In this document: positions 1 through 4,806 of the stretch, piece after piece
Position numbering within the stretch: the first letter of the stretch is position 1
How the letters are laid out: each line of letters begins with the position of its first letter
Position numbers and translations under genes: made by a program
The notes under the pieces: model-generated
Seen by the model: the letters and a program-made list of their open reading frames with translations, nothing else
The model's database searches: none
Told to the model about the DNA's origin: nothing
From: Bacillota bacterium
GTDB taxonomy: Bacteria > Bacillota > Clostridia > DSM-8532
Direction: 5' to 3'
DNA: 7,103 nucleotides
Assembly (NCBI GenBank): GCA_023440865.1
Contig: JAEXRM010000185.1
Location: forward strand, 1-7,103

Positions 1-140
1 CATCATGCTCGGATCATCATGCTCGGATCATCATGCTCGGATCATCATGCTCGGATCATCATGCTCGGTTCATCATGCTCGGTTCATCATGCTCGGTTCA
101 AAATGCGCGGTTGATCATGCGCGGTTCAAAACGTTCGGAT
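1..140. repeat. 14-bp tandem repeat array, 10 units
   Basis: Ten head-to-tail 14-bp units are visible. Units 1-4 (1-56) read CATCATGCTCGGAT, units 5-7 (57-98) read CATCATGCTCGGTT, and units 8-10 (99-140) are progressively diverged (CAAAATGCGCGGTT, GATCATGCGCGGTT, CAAAACGTTCGGAT). The array touches the left edge of the window, so its true length is unknown. It ends 13 bp before the TetR start codon, so the promoter and 5' leader of that gene lie in or beyond it. The unit is not a multiple of three, and any reading through it gives a 14-residue periodic peptide that is probably not biological. Confidence 0.95.
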
Positions 141-153
141 CGCGGTCTCCCCC

Positions 154-852
154 ATGCCAAAGCTGTTGGTCAATGCACGTGAGGAAATCCTCGCAGCCGC
201 CTCGGAACAATTGGCGCACAAGGGCTACCAGGGGCTCGCCATGCGGGATGTCGCCGCGCGTTGCGGCATGGCGGCCTGCACGGTCTACAATTACTTTCCT
301 TCCAAGCTCGACCTTGTGTCCCACATTCTGCTGGCCGACTGGACGCGCAGCCTGTCGACCCTCGAAGATGCGCTTCGGACCGCAACGGACTGCGAAACGG
401 TTCTTGCGCGCACCTATGACATCCTCGCCTCTTACTGCGGGCAGTATCGGTCGGTCTGGGAGGCGTCACGCCAGTCGCCGGAGACCATGGCGGTCATGAA
501 CGCCCGCAGCGCAGACAGGGAACGCCTTCACTTACAACTGGCGGAACGCCTGTGCCAGGCCTTCGTCCGCCTCGGCAGACCGGACCTGGCATCCGGCTAC
601 CTGCCTGCCTTTCTGGTACGGAATCTGCTGCAGCACGCACTGGAGCCAAACTTCGACTACGGCATCCTGTCACCCGTACTTGGCCGCCTGCTGAACGCGC
701 CCGATGCCCCTGCACCAGCACCAGCACCAGCACCAGCACCGGTACACGGGCACACCCCCAGAATGCCGGTGCGGGTACTGGGGCAGGCCGACAGGATGCC
801 GGATGAGCGCAACAAACAAAAGCACCCCAAGAGAAGGAGCACAACACCATGA
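154..852 (+). CDS. TetR/AcrR family transcriptional regulator
   Basis: This is a 232-aa DNA-binding repressor-type protein. Residues about 7-50 form the TetR N-terminal three-helix domain, with the helix-turn-helix around residues 28-47 (AMRDVAARCGMAACTVYNYF), followed by the usual Y-x-Y-F-x-x-K motif. The rest is the variable ligand-binding and dimerisation region. ATG 154 is the only ATG, GTG or TTG between an in-frame stop at 112-114 and the HTH, and it places the domain at the normal distance from the N terminus. No Shine-Dalgarno sequence is visible before it. The last ~48 residues are unusual: an Ala-Pro dipeptide run (about 185-196) from a hexanucleotide repeat, then a basic tail. The stop overlaps the start of the next gene (ATGA), so it probably heads and controls the downstream cluster. 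Ligand and operator are unknown. Confidence 0.9.
   Translation: MPKLLVNAREEILAAASEQLAHKGYQGLAMRDVAARCGMAACTVYNYFPSKLDLVSHILLADWTRSLSTLEDALRTATDCETVLARTYDILASYCGQYRSVWEASRQSPETMAVMNARSADRERLHLQLAERLCQAFVRLGRPDLASGYLPAFLVRNLLQHALEPNFDYGILSPVLGRLLNAPDAPAPAPAPAPAPVHGHTPRMPVRVLGQADRMPDERNKQKHPKRRSTTP
712..740 (+). repeat. GCACCA hexanucleotide microsatellite within TetR gene
   Basis: About 4.8 tandem copies of GCACCA, extending a preceding GCC-CCT pair. In the TetR frame each unit encodes one Ala-Pro dipeptide. Gain or loss of a unit changes the length of the C-terminal tail by two residues without shifting the frame. Confidence 0.9.
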
Positions 853-1694
853 CATCTGCATTCTCACTGACAACGGGGTTTCCGCCGACGCTGGGCTGGA
901 TGGCGCTGATCGCCCTGCTGCTCAGCGCCATTGGTTTCTATCGTTTCGTCTATTTCATCAGCATCGGATACGGCCTATCCGTCGCCGGCATCGCGACGTT
1001 CCTGTTGTTGTCCTTCCGGGACCATTTCGATGCCGCTTCGGTTGTCCTGCTGGTGCTGCTCGTTGTGTACGGCTTGCGGCTGTCCGGCTATCTGCTGGTG
1101 CGGGAATGGCGCAGCGCCGCCTACCGGCGGACGCTTGCACGGGAGACAAAGCGGGAAAAGCCGATGCCTCCAGCCATCCAGGTGATGATATGGGTTTCGG
1201 TATCCGCGCTGTATGTCGCCCAAACCTCCCCGGCTGCCTATCTCCTGACGCGGCATGCGACAGGCGGACAAGAAGCGGCTTCCCCGCTGACATGGGTCGG
1301 CATTGTGCTCGCAGGTACCGGCCTGTTGCTGGAAAGCCTGGCCGATGCGCAAAAATCCGCCGCAAAACGGAAGCGGCCGGAACGATGGGTGGATGGCGGC
1401 CTGTACAAGATCGTACGGTGTCCGAACTACCTGGGGGAGGTGCTGCTGTGGCTCGGCATCTACCTAGCCGGCATGCCCGGGTATGCGTCTGGCTGGTCGT
1501 GGGTCGTCGCGACCACCGGTTTTGTGATGATCACCTATGTCATGCTCAGCGGCGCCCGGCGTCTTGAACGCGGTCAGGACGCGCGATACGGCGATCAGCC
1601 CGAATACCGCGCGTACACGTCGCGCACGCCCATCCTGCTTCCCCTGGTGCCATGGTACAGCATGAAGCACTGGGATTTCATCAAGGATGCCTGA
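849..1694 (+). CDS. DUF1295 family membrane protein (steroid 5-alpha-reductase-like)
   Basis: This is a 281-aa integral membrane protein. Hydrophobic segments lie near residues 15-35, 38-57, 62-84, 108-128, 147-163, 196-209 and 213-234. Family hallmarks are E162-x3-D166-x-Q168 (LESLADAQKS) and the C-terminal RCPNYLGE at 190-197, followed by a Trp-containing helix. DUF1295 belongs to the superfamily of 3-oxo-5-alpha-steroid 4-dehydrogenases and isoprenylcysteine methyltransferases, whose conserved C-terminal region binds a cofactor. A reductase role on a lipid or xenobiotic is inferred; the true substrate is unknown. The position before PNY is often His in this superfamily and is Cys here. The start is supported by AAGGAG at 834-839, nine bases upstream of ATG 849. 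The ATGA overlap with the TetR stop implies translational coupling. Confidence 0.85.
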   Translation: MTSAFSLTTGFPPTLGWMALIALLLSAIGFYRFVYFISIGYGLSVAGIATFLLLSFRDHFDAASVVLLVLLVVYGLRLSGYLLVREWRSAAYRRTLARETKREKPMPPAIQVMIWVSVSALYVAQTSPAAYLLTRHATGGQEAASPLTWVGIVLAGTGLLLESLADAQKSAAKRKRPERWVDGGLYKIVRCPNYLGEVLLWLGIYLAGMPGYASGWSWVVATTGFVMITYVMLSGARRLERGQDARYGDQPEYRAYTSRTPILLPLVPWYSMKHWDFIKDA

Positions 1695-1732
1695 AGTGCC
1701 ATTTCGATCCGCCGCATGCAAAGGAGGTCCCC

Positions 1733-2659
1733 ATGAGTTCCTTCCGAGATCTGCGCATCGTGGACAATTTCTACCAAACCTCCAGCTTCTTCCCCATGCC
1801 CACGGTCGTCATCGGCACGCTGTGCGAGGACGGCAGCACCTCCTTCGGACCGTATTCCCTCGTGTTTCCCTACTACATCGCCGGCAGGAACGAATACGCG
1901 ATGCTGCTGTGCGCGCGCAACTCCTCGAACACGGCGCAGAACCTGCTGCGCAATCCGCGTTGCTCGCTGAACTTCGTGCCTGACGACCATGCGTACTTCC
2001 GCGAGTGTGTCCGTCTTGGGTTCCCAGGCGACACGCCCCAGGAAAAGATGAGGCAGTGCATCTTCTCCCAGGAACCCGGTATGCAGGCGGCCGAGCATCC
2101 GGATGAGACCTTCCCTACCGTTGTGAAGGATGCCTTCCAGGTGTTCGAATGCACCTGGATGAGCGAGCTGGAACACGCGGACCATGACCAGCCCGGATGC
2201 CTGGATGGATATGATCCGCCCTACCATGACTTCAACGGCATCACCAGCCGCTTCGGGGCCCATTTCATTCTCCGCATCGACAAGATCCTCATGAAACCGC
2301 GTCAGTACGACGCCATCCTCAACGGGGTCAAATCCCGCGACTTCCCGCGCGTGCCTGTGGATTACGGATATCGGGACAGCACGCATTTCTGGATGAACCG
2401 GTTCAGAAGGCCGAAGGCGTATCCCCTGCCGAAGCGGACGCTCGACATCCAGGCAGTCCGCTATGCGGCGGAACGGGCCGATGATGTGGTCAAGTTTACA
2501 GACGATGCCCTCGTCATGCTGCTGAAGGTGCCGCGCATCTTCCTGACGACCGCCTTGCGCGGTTGTGTGGCCTGGGCGAAGGAAAACAGGGTCACGCTCA
2601 TTGATGAGTCGCACATGCGCATCATCAATGACAAGCGGGCCAAGGAAAAGAGCAAATGA
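1733..2659 (+). CDS. Flavin reductase-like FMN-binding protein with PCP_red-like C-terminus
   Basis: This is a 308-aa soluble protein. ATG 1733 was chosen because a near-perfect AAAGGAGGT (1720-1728) sits four bases before it and the family-like sequence starts there; an upstream in-frame ATG at 1652 lies inside DUF1295 and lacks this. Residues about 10-200 look like a flavin reductase-type split-barrel: the PMPTVVIGTL strand, then R62-NSSNTAQN-70 and the N80-F-V strand, the region that contacts FMN phosphate in this family. Residues about 253-300 (FTDDALVMLLKVPRIFL onward, ending in an AKENRVTLI segment) resemble PF08369 (PCP_red). In that domain, a conserved acidic/Ala-Leu, VP and late Ala-Lys/Arg-E pattern precedes a basic tail. 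It likely uses FMN as cofactor; the substrate is unknown. The stop overlaps a downstream ATG (ATGA). Confidence 0.78.
   Translation: MSSFRDLRIVDNFYQTSSFFPMPTVVIGTLCEDGSTSFGPYSLVFPYYIAGRNEYAMLLCARNSSNTAQNLLRNPRCSLNFVPDDHAYFRECVRLGFPGDTPQEKMRQCIFSQEPGMQAAEHPDETFPTVVKDAFQVFECTWMSELEHADHDQPGCLDGYDPPYHDFNGITSRFGAHFILRIDKILMKPRQYDAILNGVKSRDFPRVPVDYGYRDSTHFWMNRFRRPKAYPLPKRTLDIQAVRYAAERADDVVKFTDDALVMLLKVPRIFLTTALRGCVAWAKENRVTLIDESHMRIINDKRAKEKSK
2598..2631 (+). other. Intragenic perfect 10-bp inverted repeat (mRNA hairpin)
   Basis: TCATTGATGA (2598-2607) and TCATCAATGA (2622-2631) are exact reverse complements with a 14-nt loop, in which CGC/GCG can pair further. It lies in the last codons of the flavin reductase gene, about 26 nt before its stop, and could influence mRNA stability or readthrough into the next gene. 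Confidence 0.5.
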
Positions 2660-2793
2660 CCGTGCAGGCGTCTGTTCAGCATGGTGACATCCGGACAGGC
2701 AGCAGCGGCATGGGTGTTGGAAACCGTACGCGCCGGCACATGATCCTCACCTGCGACACATCCGACTGCGAGGTGGCAGCATGGCCTATCTGA
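2656..2793 (+). CDS. Possible 45-codon small ORF bridging two operon genes
   Basis: ATG 2656 overlaps the flavin reductase stop codon as ATGA, and the purine-rich AAGGAAAAGAGC (2641-2652) lies just upstream. The frame runs 45 codons to TGA 2791-2793, ending 13 bases inside the next gene. The predicted peptide starts MTVQASVQHG and contains two Cys in LTCDTSDC. I recognise no family, and its composition looks no more protein-like than random high-GC sequence. Its main support is position: it would let ribosomes pass from one gene to the next. It may equally be a chance open stretch in a 121-bp intergenic gap. Confidence 0.25.
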   Translation: MTVQASVQHGDIRTGSSGMGVGNRTRRHMILTCDTSDCEVAAWPI

Positions 2794-3371
2794 AGGAGCC
2801 CCGACGCATTCCTCTCCTGCTGAGACTTGGCATCATGCTCTCCGAGCGCGTGACGGGTAAGCGCATGGAGGCGGCCCGCCTGCTGGCGTGGTACCCGAAA
2901 GCCGCTCTGGGCGCCGGCGTACTGGAGGCCCTGGTCGCCCACGAGGCGGAAGGCATCTCCAAACGACTCCTGCAGTTGATTCGTCTGCAGGTGTCGCTGA
3001 CTGCATTCTGCACATTCTGCATCGACATGAACGGTGCCTCTTTTGAGGCGCAGGCAATCACAGAGACAGAAGTCCGTGCGCTGCAGGGGAGACTGTCCCT
3101 GGAGGAGGTCCCCACCTTTTCCGAACGGGAACGCACGGCGTTGCGCTACGCGCGCTGTCTGACAGAAACACCGATCCATGTCGATCCAAGCCTGGTTGCC
3201 GCCATGAATGCATGTTTTGACGCCCGCCAGTTCACGATCGTCGTATCCACCATCGGACAGGTCAACTTCTGGACCCGCACCATCCAGGGCTTCGGGGTAC
3301 CGCCTGCCGGCTTCAGCGATCGATGCGATTTCCTGATACAGGCTCCTCCGCCGTCACAGCGCGTTCCCTGA
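2781..3371 (+). CDS. Carboxymuconolactone decarboxylase (AhpD-like) family protein
   Basis: This is a 196-aa all-helical protein. The CMD core spans about residues 40-170, with the redox-type motif C77-T-F-C80 in the helix of residues 66-90 (SLTAFCTFCIDMNG) and a C-terminal FGVPPAGF. In AhpD-type peroxidases the CxxC pair does thiol chemistry, and a His usually sits four residues after the second Cys; here that position is Asn84, so full AhpD-type activity is doubtful. Many homologues are uncharacterised. Likely a cytoplasmic thiol/peroxide-handling protein acting with the flavin protein upstream (inference). The start is supported by GAGG (2770-2773), seven bases before ATG 2781. It is the last + strand gene of the cluster. 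Confidence 0.85.
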   Translation: MAYLKEPRRIPLLLRLGIMLSERVTGKRMEAARLLAWYPKAALGAGVLEALVAHEAEGISKRLLQLIRLQVSLTAFCTFCIDMNGASFEAQAITETEVRALQGRLSLEEVPTFSERERTALRYARCLTETPIHVDPSLVAAMNACFDARQFTIVVSTIGQVNFWTRTIQGFGVPPAGFSDRCDFLIQAPPPSQRVP

Positions 3372-3409
3372 CCGATCGGGCCCGTGCAGCGGATCCGCGT
3401 GCAGGGAAC
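3363..3409 (+). terminator. Possible hairpin at end of CMD gene
   Basis: GTTCCCTG (3363-3370), which includes part of the CMD stop codon, pairs exactly with CAGGGAAC (3402-3409). The enclosed loop contains the 10-bp palindrome GCGGATCCGC (3389-3398). No T-run follows, so intrinsic termination is uncertain. Confidence 0.3.
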
Positions 3410-3496
3410 ACATGACGCGCCTTCATGAGGCATCATCAAGCCGGCACCCGTATCATCATGCATGCCGTCGACGCATCCATCAGGCAGCCGACGGAT

Positions 3497-3517
3497 GTCA
3501 TGGCCTGGTGGCATGAC
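3497..3517 (-). terminator. Possible hairpin downstream of phd-uma2 gene
   Basis: GTCATGGCC (3497-3505) folds on GGCATGAC (3510-3517) with one bulged G and a TGGT loop. It lies about 22 nt beyond the stop of the - strand gene. No U-tract is present on that strand. Confidence 0.25.
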
Positions 3518-3538
3518 CGTTGACAGACGCCCACCGAC

Positions 3539-4273
3539 TCATCCGAATACTTTCGCCGCATCGATCGTCAAACCCGGAAAAAGCATCGAATCGATGGTCT
3601 TGCTTCCATCCGCAACGCGGCATTCCTTGATGTCATCACCCTCGAACCAATAGACCATGATCTGTCTCGCATCCGGATCCACAAGCCAGTACTCGCGGAT
3701 GCCTGCCTGAAGGTACAGATCGAGCTTCTTGAGCATGTCCTTTCTGCGTGTGGCGGGAGAAAGAACCTCCACGACCAGGGAAGGCACGCCTTCGTACCTG
3801 CCCTTGGCATTGACGCGATCGGGATCGCAGATGACGAGGACGTCCGGCTGGACGACATTGATGTTGCGCTCACTCAGGCGCAGGGTCACATCGAATGGCG
3901 CGGTCAGCACCCGGCAGGGTTTTTCCTGGAACCAGTTCATGAAACCGAACAGAAGGGCGGAAACGGCAATCTGATGCTCATATGCAGGTGATGCCATCAG
4001 GTAGACCTCACCGTCTATGAACTCGTACCGCAGATCGGATTTCTCAGTCATTTCGAGGAAATCCTCGTATATCATGCGATTCGGCCCATTGTACAGATAG
4101 CCGACCGCTTCCTCCGCAACACGATCCGCCGACCCACCGGCAAGGGGTTCACGACAGGAGACAAGTTTCACCGTATCACGGCCGTTCCGCGTGATGATCA
4201 CCTCTTCCAGATCTGCCGCCATCCTCATATATTTACCGAAGTTGTTCTGGACCTCGGTCGATTTGATCCGCAT
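3539..4273 (-). CDS. Phd/YefM-type antitoxin domain fused to Uma2 family domain
   Basis: This is a 244-aa protein. Residues 1-45 (MRIKSTEVQNNFGKYMRMA...) match the Phd/YefM N-terminal DNA-binding fold: an exact-start strand, then the N-x-F-x-K/Y helix and a VIITRNGRDT hairpin. Residues about 65-244 are Uma2 (DUF820), a PD-(D/E)XK nuclease-like family: E84/E88 in RYEFIDGE, H100, D144 in QPDVLVICD, E169 in VVEVLSPATRRKD, K182/K183, and the signature GIREYWLVDP. Uma2 function is largely unproven; the nuclease role comes from fold. ATG at 4273 is chosen over an in-frame ATG at 4318 because it gives the canonical Phd N terminus and has GGAGG (4282-4286) eight bases upstream. The fusion could self-repress like an antitoxin. 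No separate toxin gene is next to it. Confidence 0.85.
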   Translation of the reverse strand: MRIKSTEVQNNFGKYMRMAADLEEVIITRNGRDTVKLVSCREPLAGGSADRVAEEAVGYLYNGPNRMIYEDFLEMTEKSDLRYEFIDGEVYLMASPAYEHQIAVSALLFGFMNWFQEKPCRVLTAPFDVTLRLSERNINVVQPDVLVICDPDRVNAKGRYEGVPSLVVEVLSPATRRKDMLKKLDLYLQAGIREYWLVDPDARQIMVYWFEGDDIKECRVADGSKTIDSMLFPGLTIDAAKVFG

Positions 4274-4340
4274 GAAATCCCCCTCCAATGGGTGTCGACG
4301 CTGGTTGGTGCACAGCATGGCTTGTTGTTGTCTCAGCCTG

Positions 4341-4369
4341 ATTGTGGCATACGTTGGCTAATTCGTCAA
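4341..4369 (-). promoter_or_regulatory. Sigma-70-type promoter for phd-uma2 gene
   Basis: Reading the - strand, TTGACG (4369-4364, 5/6 match to -35) is followed by exactly 17 bases and CACAAT (4346-4341, 4/6 match to -10). Transcription would start near 4334, giving a leader of about 60 nt before ATG 4273. Confidence 0.6.
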
Positions 4370-4374
4370 TCTTT

Positions 4375-4423
4375 TTAGCTATATTACATGCCAAATATTG
4401 AGAAGTGCATGTTATTTAGCTAA
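4375..4423. promoter_or_regulatory. AT-rich inverted repeat upstream of phd-uma2 promoter, candidate operator
   Basis: Arms TTAGCTATATTACATGC (4375-4391) and GCATGTTATTTAGCTAA (4407-4423) match as an inverted repeat at 15 of 17 positions, separated by 15 bp and centred at 4399. It lies just upstream of the -35 hexamer of the - strand gene. A related direct motif GCTAAT-N2-GTCA recurs at 4357-4368, overlapping the -35, and at 4419-4430. The Phd-like domain encoded by this gene is an obvious candidate binder, but that is inference. Confidence 0.5.
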
Positions 4424-4430
4424 TATGTCA

Positions 4431-4534
4431 GGCGTTGTTGGAGATTTCTCGATGCATTGGTGAGGACCTCGGATGAAACGTTGGAGCGTCCCGATGCTCT
4501 GATGCACCATGCTTTCTTCAATTCGTTTTATCAG
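4431..4534. other. Non-coding spacer, no gene recognised
   Basis: Between the phd-uma2 control region and the efflux promoter no convincing coding sequence is seen. Only small inverted repeats are present, for example GCATTGGTG (4454-4462) with the bulged partner CACCATGC (4506-4512 region). No clear function can be assigned. Confidence 0.5.
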
Positions 4535-4563
4535 TCAACATGTCGAACGATTCATGGTACGAT
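4535..4563 (+). promoter_or_regulatory. Extended -10 promoter for the efflux gene
   Basis: TCAACA (4535-4540, 4/6 match to -35), a 17-base spacer, then TACGAT (4558-4563, 4/6 match to -10) preceded by TGG (an extended -10 TGn element at 4555-4557). The expected transcription start is near 4570, giving an untranslated leader of about 237 nt before the pump gene. Confidence 0.5.
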
Positions 4564-4580
4564 GTTCCTGTAGCAGGAAC
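4564..4580. promoter_or_regulatory. Palindrome at the transcription start, candidate operator
   Basis: GTTCCTG-TAG-CAGGAAC is a perfect 7-bp inverted repeat with a 3-bp centre. It immediately follows the -10 element and covers the predicted +1, a position typical of repressor operators. The cognate regulator is unknown. It could also act as a hairpin at the extreme 5' end of the transcript. Confidence 0.45.
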
Positions 4581-4607
4581 GAGATCCATATTCCCTATTG
4601 CAGCAAC

Positions 4608-4613
4608 AGGAGG
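4608..4613 (+). promoter_or_regulatory. Strong RBS of the leader ORF
   Basis: AGGAGG seven bases before ATG 4621, a near-ideal Shine-Dalgarno sequence and spacing. It is the main reason to believe the short leader ORF is translated. Confidence 0.55.
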
Positions 4614-4620
4614 ACCTGCC

Positions 4621-4659
4621 ATGATTCTCTGCATTGCTCCGGCTCCGTGCAAGGCCTGA
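4621..4659 (+). CDS. 12-residue leader peptide of the MFS efflux gene (candidate)
   Basis: A 13-codon ORF encodes MILCIAPAPCKA and ends at TGA 4657-4659. It has a near-perfect RBS (AGGAGG at 4608-4613) and lies about 50 nt after the predicted transcription start and 147 nt before the pump's ATG. The exact hexamer duplication GCTCCG-GCTCCG (4636-4647) encodes Ala-Pro-Ala-Pro. The 3' half of this ORF is also the 5' arm of the alternative leader RNA stems, so ribosome position on it should decide which stem forms. This is the layout of ribosome-sensing leaders before antibiotic resistance genes such as erm and mef. The peptide does not match the known drug-stalling sequences I recall. Existence of the ORF is seen; the regulatory role is inferred. 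Confidence 0.5.
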   Translation: MILCIAPAPCKA

Positions 4660-4803
4660 ACAGGACGATCCGGCACGGAGCAAGGCAACATCGTCCGTTG
4701 GGCTTTGCACTTTCAAACAATCAGGATGATCCGGTGCGGCGGCGCAAACAGCGTCATGTCTCACCGGCATCAATCATTCGATTTTTGAAAGAGGAGCAAA
4801 GTC
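4634..4803 (+). promoter_or_regulatory. Candidate translational attenuator of the MFS gene
   Basis: Several mutually exclusive pairings are seen. (a) GCTCCGTGC 4642-4650 with GCACGGAGC 4673-4681, 9 bp. (b) GTGCAAGGCC 4647-4656 with GGCTTTGCAC 4701-4710, 10 bp with one G-U, stacked near GGACGAT 4663-4669 with ATCGTCC 4690-4696. (c) An SD-closing stem: CTTTGC 4703-4708 with GCAAAG 4796-4801 plus CTTTCAAA 4710-4717 with TTTGAAAG 4784-4791. Stem (c) is 14 perfect base pairs flanking AGGA (4792-4795), the core of the pump's RBS, opposite a single A. Stems (b) and (c) compete for 4701-4710. The hairpin CCGGTG 4731-4736/CACCGG 4762-4767 fits inside the loop of (c). Which state is ON, and the inducer, cannot be read from sequence. 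Confidence 0.6.
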
Positions 4804-4806
4804 GTC

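Noticed and set aside
1..140. CRISPR array
   Set aside because: The units are 14 bp, directly contiguous and without spacers, so this is a simple tandem repeat.
5..499. A + strand open frame through the 14-bp repeats into the TetR gene
   Set aside because: Its start is an artefact of the repeat, it has no RBS, and it overlaps the clear TetR gene in another frame.
704..1567. A 287-codon + strand frame overlapping TetR and DUF1295
   Set aside because: It is a shadow frame: the DUF1295 frame shows membrane helices and the PNYLGE motif, while this frame shows only a His-Gln run from the microsatellite.
1595..2614. A 339-codon open frame on the - strand
   Set aside because: It lies antisense to the flavin reductase gene, which has a perfect RBS and recognisable motifs. 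Long antisense frames are common in GC-rich DNA, and no family motif is seen.
3389..3398. GCGGATCCGC palindrome as an operator
   Set aside because: It sits between convergent genes with no promoter nearby. It is more likely part of the 3' hairpin or chance.
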